Shown here: piece by piece, positions 30,947 through 40,780 of the stretch
Layout of the letters: each line of letters opens with the position of its first letter
How positions within the stretch are numbered: position 1 is the stretch's first letter
NCBI RefSeq assembly: GCF_945952055.1
Contig: NZ_CAMFHB010000032.1
Location: 1 to 64,000 of the forward strand
Direction of reading: 5' to 3'
Length of the DNA stretch: 64,000 nucleotides
DNA from: an uncultured Alsobacter sp.
GTDB lineage: Bacteria > Pseudomonadota > Alphaproteobacteria > Rhizobiales > Beijerinckiaceae
Translations under genes and position numbers: made by a program
Notes under the pieces: generated by a model
Database searches by the model: none
The model's input: only the letters and a program-made list of their open reading frames with translations
What the model was told of the DNA's origin: nothing

Positions 30947-32344
30947 TCACACCACCTTTCCGGGGTTGAGGATGCCTTTCGGGTCGAGCGCCTGCTTCAG
31001 CCGCCGCATCGTGGCGAGCTCCGCGGGGGTCCGGCTGCGGTTGAGGTAAGGCTTCTTCACGGTCCCGATGCCGTGCTCCGCCGAAATGGTGCCCCCCGCG
31101 GCCCCCGCCATGTCGTAGACGAGGTCGTCCACCTCGTGCTCGGGCTGGTGCTGGCCCGCCGAGGGGACGTTGACGACGAGGTGCAGGTTGCTGTCGCCGA
31201 TGTGGCCGTAGGTGAGGGCCCGCACGTCGGGCCAGCGCGCGGTGAGAGCGGCGATGGCGCGCTCGACGAAGTCTCCGATCGTGGTGGTCGGCAGGCCGAT
31301 GTCGAAGGCGATGATCCGGCCCAGCACGCGGCCATACTCCGACACGCTCTCGCGCACCGCCCAGATCTCCTTGGTCTCGCGCTCCGAGCCGGCGACGATC
31401 ACGTCGATCAGCACGCCGTCCTCCACGAGCGCGGCGAGACACTCCTCGAAGCGCTCCGCGTCCCGCCCGGGATCGAAGCCGCTCGCCTCGAGGATGACGT
31501 GGATGTCGCCCGCCGTCCCGAAGGGCCGGCGCAACTGCGGCAGCCCGCCATACATCGTCTCGTAGAAGCTCGGCCACATCACCTCGAAGGCGGTGAGCGA
31601 GGGCCCCAGCCGCTTGCGCGCGCCGGTGAGCAGGGCGAGCACGGCGGGGTAGTCGGCCACGCGGCACAGGGCCGTGGACACGGTGGTCGGCTTGGCCTGG
31701 AGACGCAGCACGGCGCGCGTGATCACGCCGAGCGTGCCCTCGGAGCCAATCAGCATCTGCTTGAGGTCGTAGCCGGCATTGTTCTTGAGCATCTTGTTGA
31801 GCGAGCGGACGACGGTGCCGTCGGCCAGCACGAACTCCAGCCCCAGCACGTGCTCGCGGGCCATGCCGTAGCGGATGACGCGATTGCCGCCGGCATTGGT
31901 GGAGATGTTGCCGCCGATGGCGCAGGAGCCACGCGCGCCGAGGTCGAGCATGAAGGCGAAGCCGGCCTCTTCCGCCGCGGCCTGCACCGTGGCGAGCGGC
32001 GTGCCGGCCTTGACCGTGATCGTCGCCATCACGGGGTCCACCTCCTCGACGCCATTCATGCGTTCGAGGTTGAGCACGACGCAGCCGGCAATCGGATGGG
32101 CACCACCGGCAAGACCCGTGAGGCCGCCCTGCGGCACGGCCGCGATGCCCGCCTCGTGGCACAGGCGCAGCGTGGCCGCGACGTGCTCGGTCTCCCGGGG
32201 CAGCACGACGGCGAGAGGCCGCACGGGGGCGAGTCCGCTCCAGTCGTGCCAGTAGCGCTCGGGGGCCTCGGCGCCGGGAACGACCGTGCCGGAGGGCAGG
32301 GCGGCGGTGAGGCGGCCCAGGAAATCGGCAGTCGTGTCTGTCAT
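30947..32344 (-). CDS. FAD-binding oxidase (GlcD / D-2-hydroxyacid dehydrogenase type)
   Basis: VVLPRETEHVAATLRLCHEAGIAAVPQGGLTGLAGGA, GARGSCAIGGNISTNAGGNRVIRYGMARE, YGHIGDSNLHLVV, EHGIGTVKKPYL. Confidence 0.93.
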   Translation of the reverse strand: MTDTTADFLGRLTAALPSGTVVPGAEAPERYWHDWSGLAPVRPLAVVLPRETEHVAATLRLCHEAGIAAVPQGGLTGLAGGAHPIAGCVVLNLERMNGVEEVDPVMATITVKAGTPLATVQAAAEEAGFAFMLDLGARGSCAIGGNISTNAGGNRVIRYGMAREHVLGLEFVLADGTVVRSLNKMLKNNAGYDLKQMLIGSEGTLGVITRAVLRLQAKPTTVSTALCRVADYPAVLALLTGARKRLGPSLTAFEVMWPSFYETMYGGLPQLRRPFGTAGDIHVILEASGFDPGRDAERFEECLAALVEDGVLIDVIVAGSERETKEIWAVRESVSEYGRVLGRIIAFDIGLPTTTIGDFVERAIAALTARWPDVRALTYGHIGDSNLHLVVNVPSAGQHQPEHEVDDLVYDMAGAAGGTISAEHGIGTVKKPYLNRSRTPAELATMRRLKQALDPKGILNPGKVV

Positions 32345-32454
32345 GCTGAACGTCCCGGATGTCTCCGCGCGAAGCGGCCCGCGCACCATCGGGGACGGTG
32401 ACCATGTCCGTCAACCGCGCGGGCGGCACGGCTGCTCCGGCCGAAACGGAATGC

Positions 32455-33177
32455 TCAGAAGAAGCCGATGGCCCGCTGCATGGCCCGGGCGAAATGCACT
32501 TCGAGCGCCGCCTCCGCCGCCTGCGGATCGCGCTGGCGGCAGGCCCTCAGGATGTCGAGGTGCTCGTTCATGGTGCGGATCACGATCGGCGACGACAGCC
32601 GGAACTCGCGATCGAGCCGCACCAGTTGCACGAAGCGCTGCGCCTGCTTGTAGGCCGTCTCGGCGAGCGGATTGTCGAGCATGCTGACCACGGTGATGTG
32701 GAAGCCGAAATCCATCTCCTCGAGATCGCGCGCCGCGTCCACCGTGAGCTCCTTGCCGCGCACGCGATCGATCGCGGCATGGTGCTGCTCCTCGATCTCC
32801 TGCATCCGCTCGACCGAGGCGATCTCGGCGAAGGTGCGGATGGCCGCCCGCTCGAGGATGAGCCGCAGCTGGTAGGAGTTGCGCACCAGCGTGAAGTCCG
32901 GCTTGCGCAGCTCGATGCCGGAGCGGGCGTGGATCGTCAGCCAGCCCTCGGTCTGCAGGACGCGCAGCGCGTCGCGTAGCGGACCGACCGGCACTCCAAG
33001 GAGCCGCACCAGATCCTGCTGCGAGACGAAGGCGCCCGGCTCCAGGCGCCGGTCGAACAGCGCCTGCATGAAGCGGTCGCGCGCTAGGTCGCTGAGACTG
33101 CCCCCGCCGACATCGGCCGAGTTCGGCTCGGCAGGATTGGCGCTTGCGAGTGCCAGCATATGTGATCTATCTTTCAT
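32455..33177 (-). CDS. GntR family (FCD subfamily) regulator
   Basis: LARDRFMQALFDRRLEPGAFVSQQDLVRLLGVPVGPLRDALRVLQTEGWLTIHARSGIELR wHTH followed by a helical FCD-like domain. Confidence 0.9.
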   Translation of the reverse strand: MKDRSHMLALASANPAEPNSADVGGGSLSDLARDRFMQALFDRRLEPGAFVSQQDLVRLLGVPVGPLRDALRVLQTEGWLTIHARSGIELRKPDFTLVRNSYQLRLILERAAIRTFAEIASVERMQEIEEQHHAAIDRVRGKELTVDAARDLEEMDFGFHITVVSMLDNPLAETAYKQAQRFVQLVRLDREFRLSSPIVIRTMNEHLDILRACRQRDPQAAEAALEVHFARAMQRAIGFF

Positions 33178-33194
33178 CCCAACTGATCTATCAG
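33163..33194. promoter_or_regulatory. GntR operator candidate (CTGAT-CT-ATCAG plus direct repeat TGATCTATC)
   Basis: TGATCTATC at 33163 and 33184 (21-bp spacing); CTGATCTATCAG at 33183-33194 is a 5-bp-arm inverted repeat in the divergent intergenic region. Confidence 0.55.
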
Positions 33195-33273
33195 ATTGCG
33201 CCACTGAAAAACAGGGCGCCAAGCAAAAGCAGAGCGCAAAGCCGCGGCAGAGCGCACCAGGGGAGACGACGGG

Positions 33274-34413
33274 ATGCGGATCGAGGGCTATCGCCTCACG
33301 CGGTTCCAGTACAGGCGCGACCGGGTCATCGGCGACAGCCAGGTCCATATCGCCTTCGCGCACAATTTCACGCTCGAGCTGCACGCCGGCGGCAAGACCG
33401 GGCTGGGCTTCGGCCTCAGCCTTTTCCACCCGCTGCCGAACCTGGCCGAGATCGAGCGCGTGTTCCGCGAGGAAGCCTGGCCGGGGCTCGAGGGCCAGCC
33501 GCCGGCGGGCCTGATCCACAAGATCTCGCGCCCGCGCGGCGGCAATGCCCGGCGCATGGCGCTGCCCTTCGAGGAGGCCATCAACCAGGCTTGCTGGGAC
33601 CTCGCCGCGCAGCAGGCGGGATTGCCGCTCTACCGGCTGCTCGGCGGCACCGATCCCAAGGTCCGATCCTATGCCAGCGGGTTGGACTACCACCTGAGCG
33701 ACAAGCACTACGTCGAGCTGTTCACGCAGGCGGCGGCCCAGGGCCATCGCGGCTTCAAGATCAAGGTCGGCCATCCCGACGTCGAGTGGGATCTGCACCG
33801 GCTCAGGCTCCTGAAGGACGCCGTCGGGGACGTCGGGCCGGTGATGATCGATTCCAACGAGGCCTGGTCGCCCCGCGAGGCGATCCGCCGCCTCGACACG
33901 TATCGGCGGGCGGGCTTCGACATCCTGTGGGCCGAGGACCCGGTCATCCGCGACGACTACGACGGACTGCGCGAGGTGCGCGAGGGCGCGCCCTGGGTCC
34001 ACGTGAACTCGGGCGAGTATCTCGACCTGCGCGGCAAGCGCCGCCTGATCGAGGCACGCGGGGTCGACATCCTCAATGTCCACGGCACGCCCTCGGACGT
34101 GATGCGGGCAGGCTGGCTCGCGGCCGAGCATGGCATCCAGGTGAGCCTGGGCAACACCATGCTGGAACTGGGCATCCACATGGCCGCCGCGCTGCCGGAG
34201 GCGCACTGGATCGAGTACAGCTTCCAGAACTACAACCACCTCGTCGAGGAGCCAGTCCTGATGAAGGACGGCTACGCCGTTGCGCCCGAGCGGCCGGGCC
34301 ACGGCCTCGTCCTCAGCGAGGAGGCCCGCAGGGTCCATGCCTGCCCCGAAATCCAGGGCGCGGACGACCTGCCGCCGCCGCCTGCTTCATCGCCCATCCG
34401 CCTGAGCCCGTGA
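33274..34413 (+). CDS. mandelate racemase / muconate lactonizing enzyme (enolase superfamily)
   Basis: FEEAINQACWDLAAQQAGLPLYRLLGG, GFKIKVGHP, VMIDSNEAWSPREAIRRL, LWAEDPV. Confidence 0.9.
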   Translation: MRIEGYRLTRFQYRRDRVIGDSQVHIAFAHNFTLELHAGGKTGLGFGLSLFHPLPNLAEIERVFREEAWPGLEGQPPAGLIHKISRPRGGNARRMALPFEEAINQACWDLAAQQAGLPLYRLLGGTDPKVRSYASGLDYHLSDKHYVELFTQAAAQGHRGFKIKVGHPDVEWDLHRLRLLKDAVGDVGPVMIDSNEAWSPREAIRRLDTYRRAGFDILWAEDPVIRDDYDGLREVREGAPWVHVNSGEYLDLRGKRRLIEARGVDILNVHGTPSDVMRAGWLAAEHGIQVSLGNTMLELGIHMAAALPEAHWIEYSFQNYNHLVEEPVLMKDGYAVAPERPGHGLVLSEEARRVHACPEIQGADDLPPPPASSPIRLSP

Positions 34414-34472
34414 CTGAACCAGACCGGCCGCGCCCACGAAGGCGCGAGCCCGCACGAGAGGGGAGAAACGCC

Positions 34473-35711
34473 ATGCGCCTTGATCGCCGACAGGTCCTCG
34501 GGGGCCTTGCTGCCACGCCGTTCCTGACCGGAATGCCGCGGTCCGCCTTCGCCCAGAACGCCAGCCTCAACTACTGGCACCACTTCACCTCGACGACCGA
34601 ATTCAAGGGTCTCGAGCGGGTGATGGCCGCCTTCAAGCAGAAGAACCCCGGCATCGCCGTCACCCAGGAGAACATCCCGAACCCCGAGTACATGTCCAAG
34701 ATGACGGCCGCGGTGGTCGCCAACTCCAAGCCCGACACCTGCATGGTCGTGGCCGAGCGCGCCTCCGACCTGGTCGCCATGGGGGCGCTCGTCGACCTCT
34801 CGGACCGCATCAAGAAGTGGTCGCGCTACGCGGAATATCCCGCCCAGGCCTGGGCCGGCTCCACGGTGGGCGGCAAGATCTACGGCATCCCCGCCTTCAC
34901 CTTCGTCGACTGGATGTACTACCGGAAGGACTGGTTCGCGGAGAAGGGGATCGCCCCGCCCAAGACCATGGCGGAGTTCCAGGAGGCGGCGCTGAAGGTG
35001 ACCGATCCGTCCAAGAACCGCTTCGGCTTCTCGCTGCGCGGCGGCGCCGGCGGCTTCAAGTACGTCATCGACATGATCGAGGCCTGGGGCTCGCCGATCG
35101 TCGTCGACGGCAAGATGGCCATCGACAAGAAGAAGGCCACCGAGGCGGTCGCCTGGTACGCCGAACTCCTGACCAAGCACAAGGTGGTGCCGGCGAGCGC
35201 GCCCAACGACAGCTACCGGCAGATCATGGAGGCCTTCAAGACCGGCCAGACGGCCATGGTCTGGCACCACACGGGATCCCTCACCGAGATCCAGGCGGCG
35301 CTGAAGCCCGAGCAGTTCGGCACGCTGCCCATGCCGGCCGGCCCCGGCGGCCGCTCGGCGCGCCTCACCTACCTGTTCAACGGCATCGCCAACCCGGCCA
35401 AGGTCGACGCGGCGATGAACTGGATCTCCTACTGGGCCGAGCCCGAGCCGGCGATCGCCTTCCTCGAGGAGACCGGTTACTTCCCGTCTTCGCCCAAGGT
35501 CGCCTCCGACGAGCGCATCCAGAAGAATCCGCTCTACGCCGCGGCGGTCGAGACGACCACCTTCGGCAAGCTGCCGCCGACCTTCGTGGGCGTGGCCGGC
35601 TGGTCCGAGACGGTGGTTCTGCCGGAGTTCCAGAAGGTGCTGGTGGGCCGCCAGACCGCCGAACAGGCGGTGGATGCCATGATGAAGGGCCTCGAAGCCG
35701 CCCTGAGGTGA
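34473..35711 (+). CDS. extracellular solute-binding protein (Tat/Sec-exported)
   Basis: MRLDRRQVLGGLAATPFLTGMPRSAFAQNASLNYWHHFTSTTEFKGLERVMAAFKQKNPGI. Confidence 0.9.
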   Translation: MRLDRRQVLGGLAATPFLTGMPRSAFAQNASLNYWHHFTSTTEFKGLERVMAAFKQKNPGIAVTQENIPNPEYMSKMTAAVVANSKPDTCMVVAERASDLVAMGALVDLSDRIKKWSRYAEYPAQAWAGSTVGGKIYGIPAFTFVDWMYYRKDWFAEKGIAPPKTMAEFQEAALKVTDPSKNRFGFSLRGGAGGFKYVIDMIEAWGSPIVVDGKMAIDKKKATEAVAWYAELLTKHKVVPASAPNDSYRQIMEAFKTGQTAMVWHHTGSLTEIQAALKPEQFGTLPMPAGPGGRSARLTYLFNGIANPAKVDAAMNWISYWAEPEPAIAFLEETGYFPSSPKVASDERIQKNPLYAAAVETTTFGKLPPTFVGVAGWSETVVLPEFQKVLVGRQTAEQAVDAMMKGLEAALR

Positions 35712-35769
35712 CGACACGCCGGGGCGGCTCCGGCCGCCCCGCCTTGCCCCCGGCACGAGGAGACGAACG

Positions 35770-36594
35770 ATGGCGACTTCCCTGAGCGCGGCCCAGATCC
35801 AGGCCTACAAGGACAACGGCGTGCTGTTCCCCTTCAGGGTGCTCGACGACGCCGAGATCGCGACCTTCCTGAAGGCCGTGGAGGGCATCGACGCCTTGTC
35901 CCCGGACCTGCGCAAGGGGCTCCTGCTGCACAAGAGCTACTACGTCTCGAAGCTGCTCACCGACCTGTGCAAGCACCCGCGAATCCTCGATGCCGTCGAG
36001 GGCGTCATCGGTCCCAACATCCTCGTGTGGGGCGCGAACTTCTTCCTGAAGGAGCCGAAGTCCGACGCCTATGTGAGCTGGCACCAGGACGCGACCTACT
36101 GGGGCCTGGAACCCTCCGACATCGTCACCGCGTGGGTGGCGCTCTCGCCCTCGACCGTCGAGAGCGGGTGCATGCGCGTGGTGCCCGGCACCCACAAGGG
36201 CGGCATCATGGCCCACAAGGAAACCTGGGCGCAGGACAACCTGCTCTCCCGCGGCCAGGAGATCGCCGTCGACGTCGATCTCGACAAGGTCGTGGACGTG
36301 GTCCTGAAGCCCGGCGAGATGTCGCTGCATCACGTCGACATCGCCCACAACTCCGAACCCAACCGGTCCAACCACCGCCGCATCGGCTTCGCGATCCGCT
36401 ACGTCGGCGCCCACGTGAAGCAGGCCGGCGGCGTGCGTGACAAGGCCATGCTCGCCCGCGGCGAGGACCGTTGGCACAACTTCGACCTGGAGGGAGGCGC
36501 GTCCGGCGAATTCCTCCCCGCCGACATGGCCCGCCATGCGGCCTCGTGGGGCGGGACCAGGCTCGCGCCCAAGGCCCCGCAGAAGGCATCGTAG
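35770..36594 (+). CDS. phytanoyl-CoA dioxygenase (PhyH) family protein
   Basis: VSWHQDATYWGLEP, VESGCMRVVPGTHKGG, LHHVDIAHNSEPNRSNHRRIGFAIRYV: HxD...H Fe-binding arrangement. Confidence 0.9.
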   Translation: MATSLSAAQIQAYKDNGVLFPFRVLDDAEIATFLKAVEGIDALSPDLRKGLLLHKSYYVSKLLTDLCKHPRILDAVEGVIGPNILVWGANFFLKEPKSDAYVSWHQDATYWGLEPSDIVTAWVALSPSTVESGCMRVVPGTHKGGIMAHKETWAQDNLLSRGQEIAVDVDLDKVVDVVLKPGEMSLHHVDIAHNSEPNRSNHRRIGFAIRYVGAHVKQAGGVRDKAMLARGEDRWHNFDLEGGASGEFLPADMARHAASWGGTRLAPKAPQKAS

Positions 36595-36611
36595 CCGCCG
36601 ACAGGTCCCGC

Positions 36612-36725
36612 ATCCTTCGACACGGCGCCTCCGGCGCCTGCTCAGGATGAGGACCTTTTTGAGCGCTGCACACACACAACGGTCCTCATCCTGAGCAGGC
36701 TGCGCAGCAGCCGTGTCGAAGGACG
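36612..36725. repeat. nested palindromic intergenic repeat, copy 1
   Basis: ATCCTTCGACACGGCGCCTCCGGCGCCTGCTCAGGATGAGGACC ... GGTCCTCATCCTGAGCAGGCTGCGCAGCAGCCGTGTCGAAGGAC: two inverted copies, each with its own internal hairpin. Confidence 0.9.
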
Positions 36726-36752
36726 CAGGATCTCCCCGCCACGGAGAAACCC

Positions 36753-37871
36753 ATGCGCATCACCGACATTCGCTGCTTCGTCCTCGAGACCACGCCCCCG
36801 AAGCACCGCTACCGCTGGCGCAACGGCCTGATGGGCTCGCACGACGCGTTCAGGCCGGGGCGCACACCGGTCACCGCCGTCATGCGCATGGAGACCGACG
36901 AGGGCATCGTCGGCGGCATTGAGATCGAGGGCTCTGCGCGCTACGCCCGCGGCCTCATGCAGCTCACGGACAACCGCCTGAAGAGCCTGATCGGCGCCGA
37001 CCCGCTGGCCACCGAGCGGCTCTGGCACCTGATCTGGGAACTCGACCGCATCGACGAGATGATGATGACCCACCTCGGGCTCGTCGATCAGCTCGCCTGG
37101 GACATCAAATCGAAGAAGGCCGGAATGCCGCTCTGGCAGCTGCTCGGTGGCAACTCCAACAAGGTGCCGGCCTACGCGTCCACCGTCACCTGGGACACGA
37201 TGGACGAGTACGAGCGCTACATCAAACAGAGCATGGACGAGGGCTTCACCGCCTTCAAGCTCCACGCCTGGGGCGACGCCAAGGAGGACGCGAAGCTCTC
37301 GCGCAACCTGCGCAAGTGGACCGGCCCCGACGCCGACCTGATGTTCGACGGATCGGCCGGCTGGGACTACGTCACCTCGATGTGGTTCGGGCGCGTGCTC
37401 GAGGAGTGCGGCTTCCTCTGGTACGAGGAGCCGATGCGCGAGTTCGAGCTGAACTCCTACCGCAAGCTTTGCGACGCGCTCGACATCCCCGTCCTGGCCG
37501 CCGAGACCTCCGACGGCTGCCACTGGAACATGGCGACCTGGATCCAGATGGGCGCGCTCGACATGACGCGCGTCAACACCAACTACAAGGGCGGCTTCAC
37601 CGGCTCGATGAAGATCGCGCATCTCTCCGACAGCCACGGCATGCGGTGCCAGGTGCACGGCATGGGGCTCGCCAACGCGCAGCTCTGCGCCGCCATCCGC
37701 ATCAACGACTACTACGAGCAGCTCGTCATCAATGCCGAGCAGATCGCCGACCTGAAGACACTCGGCAAGCTGGCGATCAAGGAGGGCATCCTCACGGTCA
37801 GCGACGAACCGGGTGTCGGCCACGACATCGACTGGGCCTGGGTCGAGCGCACCGCGATCGAGTCGGTCTGA
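36753..37871 (+). CDS. mandelate racemase / muconate lactonizing enzyme family protein (enolase superfamily)
   Basis: LVDQLAWDIKSKKAGMPLWQLLGGNSNKVPAYAST, GFTAFKLHAWGD, LMFDGSAGWD, WYEEPMREF. Confidence 0.9.
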   Translation: MRITDIRCFVLETTPPKHRYRWRNGLMGSHDAFRPGRTPVTAVMRMETDEGIVGGIEIEGSARYARGLMQLTDNRLKSLIGADPLATERLWHLIWELDRIDEMMMTHLGLVDQLAWDIKSKKAGMPLWQLLGGNSNKVPAYASTVTWDTMDEYERYIKQSMDEGFTAFKLHAWGDAKEDAKLSRNLRKWTGPDADLMFDGSAGWDYVTSMWFGRVLEECGFLWYEEPMREFELNSYRKLCDALDIPVLAAETSDGCHWNMATWIQMGALDMTRVNTNYKGGFTGSMKIAHLSDSHGMRCQVHGMGLANAQLCAAIRINDYYEQLVINAEQIADLKTLGKLAIKEGILTVSDEPGVGHDIDWAWVERTAIESV

Positions 37872-37873
37872 GC

Positions 37874-38827
37874 ATGGACGCCACAGGGGGACTCGCAGGC
37901 AAGGCGGTCACCGGTCCATCCCGGCGACGGAGGCTGCCGGGCCTCGGCGATCTCTCGGAGACGCGCTTCTGGGCCTACTGGCTCCTGGTGCCGAGCCTGG
38001 TGCTGATCCTCGCCGTCGTGCTCTATCCGACGCTGTGGGGCATCGGGCTCAGCTTCCGCGAGATGCGGCTCAACCGCCTCGACCTCGGGACCGGCTTCGT
38101 CGGCCTGAAGCACTACTACGCGATGGCCGACGACCCGGTGTTCTGGCTGTCGCTGCGCAACACCGTGGTGTGGACCGTCGGCGCCGTCGTCGGCGAACTG
38201 GGCCTCGGCCTCGCCGCCGCCCTGCTCCTCAACAAGGACCTGCCAGGCTTCCGGGCCGCGTCCGTCCTGCTGCTGCTGCCGTGGTTCCTGCCCAACGTCG
38301 TGGCCGGGCACATGTGGGCGCTGATGCTCGACCCGCGCCTCGGCGTCATCAACGACATGCTGGTGAAGGTCGGCATCCTCTCCCAGTACAAGGCGTGGTT
38401 CGCCGATCCCGACCTGGCGCTGGCCGCCGCCCTGGTGGTGGAGATCTGGCACGGCTTCCCGTTCTTCGCCCTGCTGCTGCTGGCCGGCCTGAAAGCCATC
38501 CCCAGCGACTATTACGAAGCCGCCGCCATCGACGGCGCCGGTCCGGTGAAGCAGTTCTGGTACGTCACGCTGCCCCAGCTGAAGGCGATCATCGTCGCGT
38601 CGGTGGTGCTGCGCGTCATCAGCCTGGTCAACTCGCCCGACATCATCCTGATCCTGACCGGCGGCGGCCCGGGGCGCTCGACGCTGGTCCTGTCCCTGCA
38701 CGCCTTCCTGAAGGTCAACAAGGAGTTCAACTTCGGCTCCGGCAGTGCCGTCGCCGTGGTGCTCTTCCTGCTCCTGATGGCCTTCTCCTACCTCTATGTC
38801 CGCCTGTCCAACGTGATGAGGGACTGA
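37874..38827 (+). CDS. sugar ABC transporter permease (MalF type)
   Basis: YYEAAAIDGAGPVKQFWYVTLPQLKAIIV EAA loop; 6 or more TM segments. Confidence 0.9.
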   Translation: MDATGGLAGKAVTGPSRRRRLPGLGDLSETRFWAYWLLVPSLVLILAVVLYPTLWGIGLSFREMRLNRLDLGTGFVGLKHYYAMADDPVFWLSLRNTVVWTVGAVVGELGLGLAAALLLNKDLPGFRAASVLLLLPWFLPNVVAGHMWALMLDPRLGVINDMLVKVGILSQYKAWFADPDLALAAALVVEIWHGFPFFALLLLAGLKAIPSDYYEAAAIDGAGPVKQFWYVTLPQLKAIIVASVVLRVISLVNSPDIILILTGGGPGRSTLVLSLHAFLKVNKEFNFGSGSAVAVVLFLLLMAFSYLYVRLSNVMRD

Positions 38828-38829
38828 CC

Positions 38830-39678
38830 ATGCCGATGGCCGGAACCCAACGAAGCCGGAAAATCGGGGACGCGCTGGCGATGGTCGCCGTCGCGGTGCT
38901 CGTGATCTTCGCGGTCTTCCCGATCGTGTGGGCCTTCCTCATCTCGCTGAAGCCGGAGGAGGACATCGTCACCGCGACGCTGACCTACATCCCGCGACGC
39001 GTCACCTTCGAGAATTACGTCGCCATCTGGACCCGGTCGAACTTCCCGACGCTCATCCTGAACAGTTCGGTGGTGACGCTCATCACCGTCGCCATCTGCA
39101 CGGTCATCGGCACGCTCGCCTCCTACGCGGTGGCGCGCTACCGCTTCCTCGGCCGGCGCGAGCTGATGATGTTCTACCTCGTCATCCGCATGTTCCCGGC
39201 GGTGATGATCATCATCCCGCTCTTCATCCTGATGCGGGGGCTGGGGCTCCTCGACAGCCGCTTCGGGCTGGCGCTCGCCTACACGACCTTCCTGCTGCCC
39301 GTGTTCATCTGGATGATGAAAGGCTTCTTCGAGAGCGTGCCGAACGACCTCGAGGACGCAGCCCGCATCGATGGCGCCAGCCGCCTCGGCGCCATGGTCC
39401 GCGTCGTGCTGCCGCTCGTGCTGGGCGGCCTCGTCGCCACCGCGGTCTTCATCGCCATCGGCGCCTGGAACGAGTTCCTGTTCGCCCTGATGCTGACGAC
39501 GAGCACGGGGTCGCGCACCTGGCCGGTGGGATTGCAGTTGATGGTGGGCGAGTTCCAGCTGCCCTGGGGCTCGCTGGCGGCCGGCGGCATCATCTCGATC
39601 GTCCCGGTGATGGTGCTCTTCGCCCTCGTCCAGCGCGCGCTCGTGCGCGGCCTCACCGCCGGCGCCGTGAAGGGCTGA
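38830..39678 (+). CDS. carbohydrate ABC transporter permease (MalG type)
   Basis: NDLEDAARIDGASRLGAMVRVVLPLVLGGL EAA loop. Confidence 0.9.
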   Translation: MPMAGTQRSRKIGDALAMVAVAVLVIFAVFPIVWAFLISLKPEEDIVTATLTYIPRRVTFENYVAIWTRSNFPTLILNSSVVTLITVAICTVIGTLASYAVARYRFLGRRELMMFYLVIRMFPAVMIIIPLFILMRGLGLLDSRFGLALAYTTFLLPVFIWMMKGFFESVPNDLEDAARIDGASRLGAMVRVVLPLVLGGLVATAVFIAIGAWNEFLFALMLTTSTGSRTWPVGLQLMVGEFQLPWGSLAAGGIISIVPVMVLFALVQRALVRGLTAGAVKG

Positions 39679-39727
39679 ACGGAACGCGGGAGCGTCCGGC
39701 GCCGTTCGAGGGACGGAGGTCCCCTCG

Positions 39728-40687
39728 ATGGCGCAATCCCATGCGGCAGGGTCGGCGGTCTATGCCGCCCTGTTCGGAAATCTCGCGGTCGCCGCCACCA
39801 AGGGCGTGGCCGCCTTCTGGACGGGCAGCTCGTCGATGCTCAGCGAGGCCGTGCACTCGCTCGTCGACACGTTCAACGAAATCCTGCTGCTCTACGGGCT
39901 GCACCGCGCGGCGCGGCGGCCGGACACCCGCCACCCTCTCGGCTATGGGCGCGAGATCTACTTCTGGAGCTTCGTCGTCGCCCTGCTCGTCTTCGCGCTG
40001 GGGGCGGGGGTGTCGATCTACGAGGGCATCGTCCACCTGCGCGAGCCCGAACCCATCGAGGCCCCCAACGTGGCCTATGCGGTCCTGGCTCTGTCCCTGC
40101 TGTTCGAGGGAGCGTCCTGGTGGGTGGCCTGGAAGCAGTTCCGCTCGATCAATCCCGAGCGCTCGCTACTGTCGGCCATTCGCCGCAGCAAGGACCCGGC
40201 GACCTTCACCGTGCTCATGGAGGACAGTGCCGCGGTGATCGGCCTCCTGATCGCGCTCGCCGCCACCGCGGCCGGCCAGTGGTGGCAGCGGCCCGAGTTC
40301 GACGGCATCGGTTCGCTCGCCATCGGCGGTCTCCTCGCGGTCACCGCGCTCCTGCTGGCGCGGGAGACCAAGGGATTGCTCATCGGCGAGCCGGCCGATG
40401 CGCACGTGGTGGAGCTGATCCTCGAGACGGCCCGCCGGGAGCCCGGTGTCGTCTCGGCCAACGGCGTGCTGACGACCCATGTCGCGCCGGACCAGATCAT
40501 CGCCTCGGTGAGCCTCGAGTTCGACGACGGCTTGCGGGCGCCGGAGATCGAGGCCGCGGTGACCTCCATCGAAGACGCCGTTCGCGCCCGGGCGCCGGCC
40601 ATCGTTCTGCTCTTCGTGAAGCCGCAGACGGCGGGCGGCTACGACCGCGCCCGGCGGCGCTATTTCGGGGTGGCGGCGGAGTCCTGA
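39728..40687 (+). CDS. cation diffusion facilitator family transporter
   Basis: SSSMLSEAVHSLVDTFNEILLLYGL, HPLGYGREIYFWSFVVALLVF: CDF motifs. Confidence 0.92.
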   Translation: MAQSHAAGSAVYAALFGNLAVAATKGVAAFWTGSSSMLSEAVHSLVDTFNEILLLYGLHRAARRPDTRHPLGYGREIYFWSFVVALLVFALGAGVSIYEGIVHLREPEPIEAPNVAYAVLALSLLFEGASWWVAWKQFRSINPERSLLSAIRRSKDPATFTVLMEDSAAVIGLLIALAATAAGQWWQRPEFDGIGSLAIGGLLAVTALLLARETKGLLIGEPADAHVVELILETARREPGVVSANGVLTTHVAPDQIIASVSLEFDDGLRAPEIEAAVTSIEDAVRARAPAIVLLFVKPQTAGGYDRARRRYFGVAAES

Positions 40688-40705
40688 GCCTCCAGCGCCT
40701 CCATA

Positions 40706-40756
40706 CCTCCTCACCCCGAGCCGGCCGCGCGGCGGCCGGGTCGAGGGATGAGGAGG
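40706..40756. terminator. hairpin between convergent CDF and MscS genes
   Basis: CCTCCTCACCCCGAGCCGGCCGCGCGGCGGCCGGGTCGAGGGATGAGGAGG: imperfect palindrome with a CCGGCCGC/GCGGCCGG core. Could be a terminator or a repeat element. Confidence 0.45.
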
Positions 40757-40780
40757 CCGGGGTGCGGACCTCGGCGGGCG

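Noticed and set aside
36642-37823. 393-aa minus-strand ORF covering the enolase-superfamily gene
   Set aside because: Its coding sequence runs through the palindromic repeat and antisense to a clear MR/MLE gene; no domain signature.
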